This document shows, piece after piece, positions 51,482-60,739 of a stretch of DNA of 64,000 bases (position 1 is the first letter of the stretch; each line of letters starts with the position of its first letter). Under the pieces are notes generated by a model that worked only from the letters and a program-made list of their open reading frames with translations, ran no database searches and was not told the DNA's origin. A program made the position numbers and the translations under genes. Source of the stretch: Fen-1362 sp049516395 (GTDB lineage Bacteria > Planctomycetota > Phycisphaerae > Sedimentisphaerales > Anaerobacaceae); NCBI GenBank assembly GCA_049516395.1, contig JBEKTD010000013.1, positions 1-64,000 of the forward strand, read 5' to 3'.

Positions 51482-53935
51482 ATGGGTAGCAGTTTGAAAG
51501 ATTTTATTTATACGGCGGAGACGTGGCCGGATGAGATATTGGCGCCGGAACCGCCGAGGAGACGTTCCACATCGGGCGGGCAAAGCAGTGACAAGGAAAA
51601 TAACCAGGCAAACAATAACAAATTCGAGCTGCCAGAAGAGCTTGGAATACTCGCGATAAGAAACGCGGTTGTTTTCCCAGGGACGGTCGCGCCGCTGGCG
51701 GTCGGCAGGGAGAAAAGCAAGGCGCTTTTGAAAGACGTGGTGCCGAATGAAACGGTTATCGGGATATTGACGCAGCGTAAGCCCGATACCGACAAGCCGG
51801 AGTTCCCGGACCTTTATGATGTGGGCACAGCCGCAATGGTGCTGAAAGTTATCAGGGCGCCGCAGGGTTCGATTAGTATTTTCGTTCACGGCATAGCCAG
51901 GTTCGAGGTAACAGGGGTAGTATCAACCGAACCATACCTCAAGGCGAAGGTTCGGCTGCTCGACTCAACGGCGAGAATGACCAGGCGATTGCAGGCGCTG
52001 ATGGTGAACGTCCGGCAGACCGCGAATAAAGTGATTGCGCTTAGTCCCAATGTGCCGGAAGAGGTTTCCTCGCTGCTCGAAGAAATCGAGGACCCGTCTG
52101 CCCTGGCGGATTATCTTGCGGCTAATATCAGCTTGAAGACCGATGAAAGGCAAAAGCTTTTGGAGGAGCTTGACCCAGCGAGGCGTCTGGAACAGCTTTC
52201 GGTTGAGCTTGCCAACCAGCTTGACGTCCTTGAGCTTAGCCACAAGATTCAGGGGCGGGTTCGCGATTCGGTCGAGAAGAGCCAGCGTGAGTATTTTCTT
52301 CAGGAGCAGTTGAAAGCTATTCAGACGGAGCTTGGCAAAGAGGACTCAAGAGTCGAGGAGCTTAAGCTGCTCAGTGATAATATCAAAAAGGCGAAGATGC
52401 CCGAGCGGGTCGAGGCGGAGGCAATGCGTGAGCTTGACCGGCTGAGCAAGATGATGTCCGCTTCGCCGGAATACAGCGTGATAAGGACGTATCTGGATTT
52501 TGTGTGCGAATTGCCGTGGTCTGTGGGGACAAAAGACCGCATAGACATAAACCAGGCACAGCGAATCCTTAACCGCGACCACTATGACCTTAAAAAGGTG
52601 AAAAAACGCATCCTCGAATTCCTCGCGGTGCGAAAACTTAATCCGACGGGCAAAAGCCCTATACTTTGCTTTGTTGGCCCGCCAGGGGTGGGTAAGACCT
52701 CGCTTGGCAAATCAATCGCGGCTGCCCTGGGCAGGAAATTTATCCGGATATCGCTTGGCGGCATACGGGATGAAGCCGACATACGAGGTCACAGGCGAAC
52801 GTATATCGGCGCGCTTCCCGGCAGAATCCTGCAGGAGCTTCGCAAGGCAAGCTCCAAAAACCCGGTATTTATGCTGGATGAGCTTGACAAAATTGGCGCA
52901 GATTTCAGGGGCGACCCGGCAAGCGCTCTTCTGGAGGTGCTTGACCCCGAGCAGAACGCCAGTTTCACAGACCATTATCTGGACCAGCCGTTCGATTTAT
53001 CGACGGTGATGTTCATCGGCACAGCCAACTACACCGAGCCGATACCGCCGGCACTTCACGATAGGATGGAAATCATCGAGTTACCCGGCTATACCGAGAC
53101 AGAAAAGCTTAACATCGCGAAAAAATACCTTGTCCCGCGGCAACTGAAAGAGCACGGGCTGAATAAAAACCGGCTCAAAATCAAAAGCGAAGCAATCGGC
53201 GCAATTATCCGAAGTTATACACGCGAGGCAGGAGTACGCAATCTCGAGAGAAATATCGCGGCGGTATGCAGGGCCGTGGCGACTGATATTGCGAAAAATA
53301 AAAAAAGGAAGGCAACCATCAAAGCTGATGGTTTGGCCAAGATTCTCGGCCCCACGCAATATGAATCGGAGCTTGCCCTGCGTGCCGGGATACCGGGGGT
53401 GGCGACCGCGCTTGCGTTTACGCCCGTGGGTGGCGAGATACTGTTCATCGAGTCGGCTTCGATGCCTGGTAAGGGCGCATTGCAGCTTACGGGTCAAATA
53501 GGTGACGTGATGAAGGAAAGCGCACAGGCGGCGTTTTCAATCTTGAAATCCAACGCAGGAAAGCTCGGCATCGAGGCAAGTAAGTTCACCAAATTCGATT
53601 ACCATATACACGTCCCGGCGGGCGCTATTCCCAAGGATGGGCCAAGCGCGGGCGTCGCGATGTTCAGTTCACTTGTCAGTTTGCTTTTGCATAAGCCGGT
53701 GAGGCCGGATGTGGCGATGACGGGCGAGATTACCTTGCGAGGCCTTGTGCTGCCTATAGGTGGATTGAAGGAAAAGATATTGGCTGCCAAACAAGCCGGG
53801 ATAAAGATGGTGATTTTGCCCGCCCGCAACAAAAAAGACCTGCCGGAAGTGCCTAAAGAAGCCAAAAAGGGCATGAAATTCAAATTCGTCAAAAACACAA
53901 ACGAAGTGCTTAAAATCGCCCTGAATACAGATTAG
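51482..53935 (+). CDS. lon: ATP-dependent protease Lon
   Basis: 817 residues from ATG 51482. N-terminal LAN domain ('LGILAIRNAVVFPGTVAPLAVGR'), coiled-coil region, AAA+ module with Walker A 'GPPGVGKTS' and 'SLGGIRDEADIRGHRRTY', and the S16 protease domain with catalytic Ser in 'KDGPSAGVAM' and Lys in 'GGLKEKILAAKQAGI'. Degrades misfolded and regulatory proteins. Convergent with the folP operon. Confidence 0.97.
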   Translation: MGSSLKDFIYTAETWPDEILAPEPPRRRSTSGGQSSDKENNQANNNKFELPEELGILAIRNAVVFPGTVAPLAVGREKSKALLKDVVPNETVIGILTQRKPDTDKPEFPDLYDVGTAAMVLKVIRAPQGSISIFVHGIARFEVTGVVSTEPYLKAKVRLLDSTARMTRRLQALMVNVRQTANKVIALSPNVPEEVSSLLEEIEDPSALADYLAANISLKTDERQKLLEELDPARRLEQLSVELANQLDVLELSHKIQGRVRDSVEKSQREYFLQEQLKAIQTELGKEDSRVEELKLLSDNIKKAKMPERVEAEAMRELDRLSKMMSASPEYSVIRTYLDFVCELPWSVGTKDRIDINQAQRILNRDHYDLKKVKKRILEFLAVRKLNPTGKSPILCFVGPPGVGKTSLGKSIAAALGRKFIRISLGGIRDEADIRGHRRTYIGALPGRILQELRKASSKNPVFMLDELDKIGADFRGDPASALLEVLDPEQNASFTDHYLDQPFDLSTVMFIGTANYTEPIPPALHDRMEIIELPGYTETEKLNIAKKYLVPRQLKEHGLNKNRLKIKSEAIGAIIRSYTREAGVRNLERNIAAVCRAVATDIAKNKKRKATIKADGLAKILGPTQYESELALRAGIPGVATALAFTPVGGEILFIESASMPGKGALQLTGQIGDVMKESAQAAFSILKSNAGKLGIEASKFTKFDYHIHVPAGAIPKDGPSAGVAMFSSLVSLLLHKPVRPDVAMTGEITLRGLVLPIGGLKEKILAAKQAGIKMVILPARNKKDLPEVPKEAKKGMKFKFVKNTNEVLKIALNTD

Positions 53936-53956
53936 AAATGCGGGCAACGTTTGCTG

Positions 53957-54124
53957 TTAATTCTTTTTCTTATCCGTCGTGGTTTCCGGTGCATTCGACA
54001 GTATCGAAGATTTTCCGCTGTCCGTGCGTCTCGCTTCAATCATCGCTATGATGAGAACGCCGACGACTGTCGCCATCCCGATTATTACCAGAATAACCAT
54101 ACCCAAATGGCTGCTTATGCTCAT
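53957..54124 (-). CDS. 55-residue single-pass membrane protein after folP
   Basis: A short frame starting ATG 54124 with 'aaggtg' upstream, one base after the folP stop. The peptide starts 'MSISSHLGMVILVIIGMATV' and has one strongly hydrophobic helix (8-28) with a polar tail ending 'TTDKKKN'. The perfectly placed Shine-Dalgarno, the tight spacing and the clean helix support a real gene. Family not recognised. Confidence 0.65.
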   Translation of the reverse strand: MSISSHLGMVILVIIGMATVVGVLIIAMIEARRTDSGKSSILSNAPETTTDKKKN

Positions 54125-54125
54125 A

Positions 54126-54992
54126 TTACACCTTTTCTTTTATTATTACGTTTGCAATTTTAACAGCATCAACCATTTTTGCAACATCGTGGACGCGGAC
54201 AATTGATACGCCCCAGGCGGCACAAAGTGCGACTACAGCAGCGGTGCCGAAGGTTCTATCGGCAGGATTTGCTTTACCCGTTAATTTGCCTATGAACCAT
54301 TTTCTGCTTGGGCCGACAAGGACTCGATAGCCGGTTTTTATGAATTTATCGATATTGGCCAAAAGCTTGAGATTGTGCTCAACGTTTTTGCCGAAGCCGA
54401 TGCCGGGGTCGATGAAGATTCGCTCTTTAGGTATTCCTGATTTTTCAGCCTGCTTTGCTTTATCGAGTAAAAATTTCAATACCTCGCTGACAACGTCTTT
54501 GTATTTCGGCTCGGCCTGCATCGTTCGTGGAGTTCCCTGCATGTGCATCAAAATCACAGGCATTTTTCGTTTGGCAGCCAACTGTGCCATTCGCTCGTCT
54601 GCTAAAGCGGTGATGTCGTTTATGATATTTACCCCGGCGTCTAATGCTGCCTTGGCGACCTCGTAATTTGTCGTATCGATACTTATACAGGTCTTCGTTT
54701 TTTTTGCAATTGCGCTTATGACGGGAATAGCGCGTTTTATTTGCTCGTCGGCTGAGACGGATTTTGCGCCTGGCCTTGTGGATTCCGGGCCGACGTCGAT
54801 TATCGCCGCGCCGTCGGCGACCATTTTAATGCCCTGTTCGATGGCCTTATCGCGATCGATAAATTGTCCGCCGTCGCTGAACGAATCGGGCGTAACATTA
54901 AGAATGCCCATCACAAGGCATCCACCGGAAAAATCCAGTTTGCTTGCCGGCCATTTGAGAATATTCGACTTATTGGTTTTTTGCCTTTTCAC
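54126..54992 (-). CDS. folP: Dihydropteroate synthase
   Basis: 288 residues. 'VMGILNVTPDSFSDGGQF' (pterin and phosphate loop), 'ESTRPGAKSVSADEQIKR', 'CISIDTTNYEVAKAALDAGVNIINDI', 'VILMHMQGTP' and 'DPGIGFGKNVEHN' are all DHPS signatures. It condenses p-aminobenzoate with hydroxymethyl-dihydropterin diphosphate. GTG start overlaps the pdxB TGA by four bases (GTGA). Followed by the 55-residue protein. Confidence 0.96.
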   Translation of the reverse strand: MKRQKTNKSNILKWPASKLDFSGGCLVMGILNVTPDSFSDGGQFIDRDKAIEQGIKMVADGAAIIDVGPESTRPGAKSVSADEQIKRAIPVISAIAKKTKTCISIDTTNYEVAKAALDAGVNIINDITALADERMAQLAAKRKMPVILMHMQGTPRTMQAEPKYKDVVSEVLKFLLDKAKQAEKSGIPKERIFIDPGIGFGKNVEHNLKLLANIDKFIKTGYRVLVGPSRKWFIGKLTGKANPADRTFGTAAVVALCAAWGVSIVRVHDVAKMVDAVKIANVIIKEKV

Positions 54993-56146
54993 TTTCGCCT
55001 TTTAACTTTGAACCCGATTCCTTTTAATTTATTCTCTGTGTCCTCTGTACTCTCTGTGGCAAAAATTATTGTTGTATTTTGAAATTCCCTTCGCACGGGA
55101 TAATTTTTACGAAGGTCGTCAAAGAATTTACCTCTTTTTTGCTGCTCGACCATAACGATTTCTCGCGTATTAAAATCGTCGCGGTTGATTACGTAAACCT
55201 GCCGGACGATTTCGTGAAGAAGCTTTTGCGGGTCGGGGCTGATTTTATCAATCGTTATTTGTGGCACAGTCGGCGGCGGGAGGAAATCCTCGATTTTGTG
55301 TTTTGGTTTTAAGCCGAAGTGGTTGCAGGCGGCGTTGTAAATCATAACCATTCCGGCGATTTTGCCATCGAGAGAATAGCCCGCGATATGGGGTGTTGAG
55401 ATATCGACAAGCCGAAGAAGCTCACAATCGATGTTCGGCTCATTTTCCCAGACGTCGAGGATGACCGCGCCAAGTTTTTTATTTTGTATAGCGGCCTTGA
55501 GTGCGGCGGTATCATGAACAGCCCCGCGACAGGTATTTATGAAGACACAGCTGGTTTTGAGAGACGCGAAAAATTTCTCATCTGCTAAATGATAAGTTTT
55601 ATCCTGTCCTTCACGAGTCAAAGGCGTATGCAGTGTGATAAAATCACAATCAAAAAGCTCATTGATAGGCCGGTATTTTGCATCACCTGTCCGGCGGAAC
55701 AACGGCGGGTCGTTGAGTTTGACAATCATGCCGAGGGCGGCGCATTTTTTTGCGATTTTGCTGCCTACATTGCCGACACCGACGACGCCGATTGATTTAC
55801 CTTCGAGGGTTATTTTGTATTTTTGAGCAACAGAGAGCAATGCAGCTACAATATAATCGGCGACTGAATTAGCATTTGAGCCGGGTGCCGAGGCGAAACC
55901 GATGTCTCGATTTTTCAGGTACTCCACATCTACGTGCTCGAAGCCGATTGTTGCGGTGGCGACGAATTTGACTTTGCTGCCGGCCAAAAGCTTTTCATTT
56001 ACCGGTGTAATGCTGCGAACGAGCAGAATATCCGCCTCGGCTATCGTCTCAGGAGTTATTTTTCTGCCTGATAGCGTTTGAACATCACCTATCGACGCGA
56101 AACATTCTTTGACAAACGGTATATTTTCATCAGCGACTATTTTCAC
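54989..56146 (-). CDS. pdxB: Erythronate-4-phosphate dehydrogenase
   Basis: 385 residues. 'MKIVADENIPFVKECFASIG', 'VRSITPVNEKLL', 'ATIGFEHVD', the Rossmann 'IGVVGVGNVGSKIAKKCAALG', 'CRGAVHDTAALKAAI' and 'STPHIAGYSLDGKIAGMVMI' fit PdxB of vitamin B6 synthesis. C-terminal DUF3410-like region follows. The last ~22 residues ('FATESTEDTENKLKG' onward) are coded by a dispersed 'ctctgtg' repeat (55031-55060), so the native end has been replaced or extended. Confidence 0.93.
   Translation of the reverse strand: MKIVADENIPFVKECFASIGDVQTLSGRKITPETIAEADILLVRSITPVNEKLLAGSKVKFVATATIGFEHVDVEYLKNRDIGFASAPGSNANSVADYIVAALLSVAQKYKITLEGKSIGVVGVGNVGSKIAKKCAALGMIVKLNDPPLFRRTGDAKYRPINELFDCDFITLHTPLTREGQDKTYHLADEKFFASLKTSCVFINTCRGAVHDTAALKAAIQNKKLGAVILDVWENEPNIDCELLRLVDISTPHIAGYSLDGKIAGMVMIYNAACNHFGLKPKHKIEDFLPPPTVPQITIDKISPDPQKLLHEIVRQVYVINRDDFNTREIVMVEQQKRGKFFDDLRKNYPVRREFQNTTIIFATESTEDTENKLKGIGFKVKRRK
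55031..55060. repeat. Dispersed 'ctctgtg' repeat inside the pdxB 3' end
   Basis: 'ttctctgtgtcctctgtact' followed by 'ctctgtggc' is the same repeat type as at 27731 and 29711, here translated on the minus strand as 'ATESTEDTEN'. Confidence 0.75.
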
Positions 56147-56149
56147 TTT

Positions 56150-57193
56150 TTATTCCCATCGCCCGTCAATTTTAGTGCCACAGTCGGGACAGGTTGAGTT
56201 CTTAATTTCGTTCGAGTCGACATTATAGCCGATTCGCTCGATAAGCGGGTGGCCGCATTTATAACAATATGTGTTTTCCTGTTTTGAGCCGGGTACGTTG
56301 CCGAGATAGACGTAGTGCAGGCCCGCCTGTTTGCCGATTTCATAAGCCCGCTGGAGCGACTTGGGCGGGGTTGGTTGTGAATTGGCATATTTATATTGCG
56401 GATAGAATCGGCTGATATGCCAGGGAAAATCGAGGCCGGCTTTTGTAACAAGGAAATCGGCAAGCCGTTTTAACTCCTCATCGGAATCATTTTCATCGGG
56501 TAATAGCAGCGTTGTTGTTTCCATCCATATATTTGTATGTTTGGCAATATATTCAATAGTATCAAGAACGGGCTGGAGCTTCGCCTTGCACAATCGGCGA
56601 TAATAATCTTCGCTGAACGCTTTCAAATCCACATTTATCGCATCAAGCCACTCGGCTGCGAAATCAATCGCCTCTCTGGTCTGGTAGCCGTTGCTGACGA
56701 AGACGTTTTTCAGACCATTTTGCTTTGCCAATTTAGCGCAGTCGGCAGCCAGCTCCATAAAAATGGTCGGTTCGGTATATGTGTAGGAAATGCTTTTGCA
56801 GCCGTATTGAATAGCGGCGTTTATGATTTGTTCGGGGCTGATGGCCTCACCCTCAAATTCGCCGGTTTCGACAACTGCCTGGCTAATCTGCCAGTTCTGG
56901 CAGAATTCGCAGCGGAAATTGCAGCCCATAGTCGCAATCGAAAAGCTTTTACTTCCCGGCTGGAAATGAAACAACGGCTTTTTCTCTATCGGGTCGGGAT
57001 TCGCTGAGACAATTTTGTCGTAATTGAGCGAGTACAGAACACCGGCGATATTCCTGCGGACGGCGCATATACCGGTCTTACCCTCGGCAATAAGGCAACG
57101 GTGCGCACAAAGAAAACACTGCACCTTATTGCCTTGTGCTTGTTCCCACAAGACGGCTTGTTTTAGATATTGCTGGGCTGTCATCGGTTTCAC
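56150..57193 (-). CDS. amrS: AmmeMemoRadiSam system radical SAM enzyme
   Basis: 347 residues. Radical SAM cluster motif 'CNFRCEFCQNW' (C91, C95, C98), an N-terminal Cys set ('CFLCAHRCLIAEGKTGICAVR') and 'FVSNGYQTREAI' match AmrS. The C-terminus adds a rubredoxin-like ribbon ('CYKCGHPLIERIG', 'TCPDCGTKI'). The AmmeMemoRadiSam trio has an unknown RNA- or protein-modifying function. The partner genes (AMMECR1, MEMO1) are not in this window. Confidence 0.93.
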   Translation of the reverse strand: MKPMTAQQYLKQAVLWEQAQGNKVQCFLCAHRCLIAEGKTGICAVRRNIAGVLYSLNYDKIVSANPDPIEKKPLFHFQPGSKSFSIATMGCNFRCEFCQNWQISQAVVETGEFEGEAISPEQIINAAIQYGCKSISYTYTEPTIFMELAADCAKLAKQNGLKNVFVSNGYQTREAIDFAAEWLDAINVDLKAFSEDYYRRLCKAKLQPVLDTIEYIAKHTNIWMETTTLLLPDENDSDEELKRLADFLVTKAGLDFPWHISRFYPQYKYANSQPTPPKSLQRAYEIGKQAGLHYVYLGNVPGSKQENTYCYKCGHPLIERIGYNVDSNEIKNSTCPDCGTKIDGRWE

Positions 57194-57299
57194 CTGATAT
57201 ATATACTTTCCGGCTTCGCCGATTCAGTATATTGAATTGCTCAGGCGAAATCAAACCATTCGATGTTATCCGGGGCGGGTCCTCGTTACCATCGGGACG

Positions 57300-57494
57300 C
57301 TATGCCCTGCCGATGCGTTTCAGATAGGCCTTTGATTTCTTAAGCCCCATCCTTGACGCTTTCTTTTTCACGGCGTCGGTTTTGCGTCCAACTTTTTTGG
57401 CGATTTTGGAAGTGGCGGTTACGGGAAACAACCTTTTGAGCAGGTTGAGGTCCCCTTTACTCCACTGTCCCCTTGGAGTTCTTTTCTTTGCCAT
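57300..57494 (-). CDS. 64-residue basic SANT/Myb-like protein
   Basis: Very basic small protein: 'GQWSKGDLNLLKRLFP', 'TSKIAKKVGRKTDAVKKKA' and 'LKKSKAYLKRIGRA'. The W-x(n)-L-x(n)-helix pattern resembles the SANT/Myb or GcrA-like helix-turn-helix ('sxiAkklgRsxxAVkxka'). Probably binds DNA. Stands alone between amrS and metX. Confidence 0.75.
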   Translation of the reverse strand: MAKKRTPRGQWSKGDLNLLKRLFPVTATSKIAKKVGRKTDAVKKKASRMGLKKSKAYLKRIGRA

Positions 57495-57696
57495 TTGTGT
57501 CCCCTTTCACAAATATAGGTGCCATAATATATCCCCATCGAGGGACGACACCATTACGTGACAATTTACATATACGACGCAACCGTGTCAAATGTTTTTT
57601 GCGACAATAGGAATATAAAATTACAGGCCGGAAGCATTGAATAAAGGCCCCCATATACTTTACAGGCCAGTTATTTGAGGTATACTGAGGGTTATT

Positions 57697-59496
57697 ATGG
57701 CGAACTTGAAGGAAAACTCGGTTGGTATAGTTAAAACGCAGATAATACGGGTTGTGGAGGAAAACAACCCGATAGAGCTTGCGTGCGGCAAGACACTTGG
57801 GCCGATCGACGTGGCATACGAGACATACGGCAAACCCGACGCGACGGGAGATAACGTTGTCCTGATTTGCCATGCCCTTAGCGGCAACGCCCATGTCGCG
57901 GGATTAAACAGCCCTGATGACCGCAAACCCGGCTGGTGGGACAATATGGTCGGGCCTGGGAAGGGTATTGATACCAATAAATATTTTGTGATTTGCTCGA
58001 ATTTTTTAGGCGGCTGCTCCGGCACGACCGGGCCGTCATCGATTAATCCCAAAACCGGCAAACCATACGGGCTTGATTTCCCAATTATCACCATAGCCGA
58101 CATGGTGAAGGTCCAAAAGCTGCTGCTGGATAAGCTCGGGGTAAAAAAATTGTTAGCCGTGTTAGGCGGTTCGATAGGCGGGATGCAGGTTTTGCAGTGG
58201 ACGATTTCGTATCCCGATTTTGTAAAAGCGGCCATACCGATAGCGACGACAAGTCACTTAAGCGCACAATCGATAGCGTTTGACGCGGTGGGGCGAAATG
58301 CGATACTGGCCGACGCGAATTTCGCCGACGGGCAGTATCACAATAAGGGGCAGCCGGCTGAAGGACTCGGTATAGCGAGGATGATTGGCCATATTACGTA
58401 TCTTTCAGAAGAAAGTATGCGTGAGAAATTCGGCAGAAAATTACGCACCGCCGAAGATTACAAATACGATTTTGCCTCGGAGTTTGCCGTCGAGACATAT
58501 CTTGATTATCAGGGGCAAAGCTTCGTCGAACGGTTCGACGCCAACAGTTACCTTTACATTACCAAGGCGTCGGATTATTTCGACCTTACAAAGGACTACG
58601 GCTCACTGCAACAGGCGTTCGCTAACGCTCAAAGCCGGTTTTTTATCGTGAGCTTGTCAAGCGACTGGCTTTTCACGCCTGCCCAGTCGAGGGCGATAGC
58701 CGAAGCGATTGCCGCGAATCGCAAGGATGTCAGCTACTGCGATATCGCCTCGCCTTATGGTCACGACGCGTTTTTGCTGGAGATTAACACACTTGGACAA
58801 CTTATCTGCTGTTTTTTAAAAGCGACCTATGACCCGCAGAATCGCAAACCATGTTCCTGTATTGCGAAGCGAAAACAAGGGCTGGATGTTTTCGACCAGC
58901 CGCAAAGAGCACGTGTTGATTATGACCTCATAGAATCGCTTATTGAGCCGAACAGCACAGTGCTTGACGTTGGCTGCGGCAGCGGGGAGCTGCTTGCGAA
59001 TCTTATCCGGGACAAACACATAAAAGGCGAAGGCGTCGAACTCGGCCAGGAATATGTGCTGGATTGTATCTGCCGGGGATTGCCGGTTATTCAGCAGGAT
59101 GTCGAGCAGGGGCTTGATTATTATGCCGACAAGAGCTTCGATTACGTGATACTCTCGCAGACGGTGCAGACGCTGAAAAATCCCGAAAAGGCGCTTCTTG
59201 AAATGCTGCGCGTCGGTAAAAAGGTGATTGTCAGCTTCCCGAATTTCGCGCACTGGCGATGCAGATTACAAATGGCGTTTTTGGGCAAGGCGCCGGTAAC
59301 CGGCAACCTGCCTTTCGAATGGTATAATTCGCCGAACGTGCACTTCTTCACTATTAAGGATTTCGACAGGTTCTGTGACAAGCTCGGCGTAAAGGTTGAA
59401 AATAAAATAGCGTTGAGCGCAACGCGGGGCAACCAGGTAAAGTTTACGCCGAATCTTTTCGCCGAGCAGGCGGTTTATGTAACGAGCAGGGATTAG
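57697..59496 (+). CDS. metX: MetX-MetW fusion: homoserine O-acetyltransferase plus MetW
   Basis: 599 residues. Residues 1-385 are MetX alpha/beta hydrolase: 'YETYGKPDATGDNVVLICHAL', nucleophile in 'LGGSIGGMQVLQW' (Ser about 159), Asp in 'LSSDWLFTP' and His in 'SPYGHDAFLLE'. After a short linker, residues about 403-599 are MetW: 'VLDVGCGSGELLANL' (methyltransferase motif I), 'ILSQTVQTLKNPEKALLEML' and 'VSFPNFAHWRCRLQMAFLGK'. The two are usually adjacent separate genes. MetX acetylates homoserine (or succinylates it when paired with MetW) for methionine synthesis. Confidence 0.95.
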   Translation: MANLKENSVGIVKTQIIRVVEENNPIELACGKTLGPIDVAYETYGKPDATGDNVVLICHALSGNAHVAGLNSPDDRKPGWWDNMVGPGKGIDTNKYFVICSNFLGGCSGTTGPSSINPKTGKPYGLDFPIITIADMVKVQKLLLDKLGVKKLLAVLGGSIGGMQVLQWTISYPDFVKAAIPIATTSHLSAQSIAFDAVGRNAILADANFADGQYHNKGQPAEGLGIARMIGHITYLSEESMREKFGRKLRTAEDYKYDFASEFAVETYLDYQGQSFVERFDANSYLYITKASDYFDLTKDYGSLQQAFANAQSRFFIVSLSSDWLFTPAQSRAIAEAIAANRKDVSYCDIASPYGHDAFLLEINTLGQLICCFLKATYDPQNRKPCSCIAKRKQGLDVFDQPQRARVDYDLIESLIEPNSTVLDVGCGSGELLANLIRDKHIKGEGVELGQEYVLDCICRGLPVIQQDVEQGLDYYADKSFDYVILSQTVQTLKNPEKALLEMLRVGKKVIVSFPNFAHWRCRLQMAFLGKAPVTGNLPFEWYNSPNVHFFTIKDFDRFCDKLGVKVENKIALSATRGNQVKFTPNLFAEQAVYVTSRD

Positions 59497-59532
59497 TTTG
59501 CGAATCTCAACAGGTGTTGCAGGAGAAATATA

Positions 59533-59946
59533 ATGGCGGGTATAGAGCGAGTTGGTGTGTCGCTTGAGAAGGAATTGCTTGGGGCATTCGATAAACTGAT
59601 TGCCGAGAAGGGTTATCAGAGCCGGTCGGAAGCGATACGCGATTTAATCAGACAGCAGTTAAACGATAATCAGCTACGGAATGATAAGGCCGAGGCGGTC
59701 GCCGCGGTTGTCCTGGTGTATGACCATCACGCAACCGCGATTATGGAACGGTTGACCGAGCTTCAGCATTCGCATGTCCTGAAAACCATTTCTTCTCTGC
59801 ACATTCATCTTGACCATCACGATTGCCTTGAGGTGATAGTCTTGCGCGGCAAGGTCGGCGAGATAAACAAAATGGGCGAAAAACTCATAAGCATTAAAGG
59901 CGTTAAATTGGGGCGCGTTAATCTGCTGGCAAATGAAGGCCTGTAA
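59533..59946 (+). CDS. nikR: Nickel-responsive regulator NikR
   Basis: 137 residues. Ribbon-helix-helix DNA-binding domain ('RVGVSLEKELLGAFDKLIAE', 'SRSEAIRDLIRQQL') and a C-terminal ACT-like domain with nickel ligands H79, H90, H92 and C98 at the spacing of E. coli NikR. Represses nickel uptake when nickel is bound. No nickel transporter or hydrogenase gene is in this window. Shine-Dalgarno 'aggaga'. Confidence 0.95.
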   Translation: MAGIERVGVSLEKELLGAFDKLIAEKGYQSRSEAIRDLIRQQLNDNQLRNDKAEAVAAVVLVYDHHATAIMERLTELQHSHVLKTISSLHIHLDHHDCLEVIVLRGKVGEINKMGEKLISIKGVKLGRVNLLANEGL

Positions 59947-60010
59947 GCGAAGTATACCCGCGTTTAAGCTTGACAATAACAGGCCTAATCGTTTCTAATA
60001 TGATTGTGCA

Positions 60011-60084
60011 GGGCGATTAGCTCAGCTGGTTAGAGCGCACGGATCACACCCGTGAGGTCACAGGTTCGAACCCTGTATCGCCCA
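60011..60084 (+). tRNA. tRNA-Val (anticodon CAC)
   Basis: 74 nt complete cloverleaf: acceptor 'gggcgat'/'atcgccc', D arm 'gctcagctggttagagc', anticodon stem 'cacgg'/'ccgtg' with loop 'atcacac' (anticodon CAC), variable loop 'aggtc', T arm 'acaggttcgaaccctgt' and discriminator A. CCA is not encoded. Located at the border of an accessory tail with recombinase fragments, so its 3' end may have been an integration target. Confidence 0.97.
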
Positions 60085-60589
60085 TTTAAATAACCCTTTT
60101 TATTCTTCCACCGCAATACTAGAGTGGTAAACCGTAGATGGCGTTATCCGCCAATGGCGGACAGGCGGAAGCCTGAAACCCGTAGTAGTTTACTACAAGA
60201 AGTTGTATCATTTCTTTTCAGCTGTAAAATTTAATTCCTGAATTAACCTGATTTTCTTTCACGCAGAATTCACGCAAAATAATAAAAATGTGTTAATTTA
60301 GTTTTTTGGCCTTCTAAAAGTATGACAAGTTTTGCTTGGCAAATGAGACAAATTTACCCTTAAATTAACAGACAGTTTCGAATCACCCGATGTCCCTGAA
60401 TAGCTACAGCAGTACATTAATGTCTGAAGCACCGAGGCTACCGATATGCCCAAACAAGCGTATGGCACCCATTAAGAAAGATCTGCTCGTATGTAATTTT
60501 TTTGTAGGAATGACCTGATAATATCAAGTTTTCGGGTCTTTTCGGCCAGAAAACATAACACACAAGATTTTCAGCCTTTCCCTTACCTA
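60085..60589. other. Non-coding stretch after tRNA-Val
   Basis: About 500 bp with no gene. It holds a GC hairpin ('tccgccaatggcgga' near 60149-60163) and an 'agtagtttactact' dyad (60183-60196). The rest is AT-rich and looks like decayed element DNA. Confidence 0.55.
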
Positions 60590-60739
60590 CCTCTTCACTA
60601 CACTTTGTCCCACTTTATGCTGACGGCGAACACTGTTGGTGCAATCGGATTATATATCCGTGTTCAAAGGCTTCTTGGCCATACAGATTTACAAATGGCT
60701 ACAAGCGATTACATCGTATGTAACCTCGACTCCGACTGA
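60590..60739 (+). pseudogene. Tyrosine recombinase C-terminal fragment
   Basis: An open frame reads 'TLSHFMLTANTVGAIGLYIR' then 'VQRLLGHTDLQMATSDYIV' and stops at 60737. This matches the end of tyrosine recombinases (LRHTF...iqrLLGHsdlqtT..Y). The catalytic Arg of 'LRH' is Ser, and the rest of the gene is missing. A relic of an element probably integrated at the neighbouring tRNA-Val. Confidence 0.7.

Noticed and set aside
57495..57696. SAM riboswitch ahead of metX-metW
   Set aside because: The ~200-bp leader shows no recognisable SAM-I or SAM-II core or terminator hairpin.
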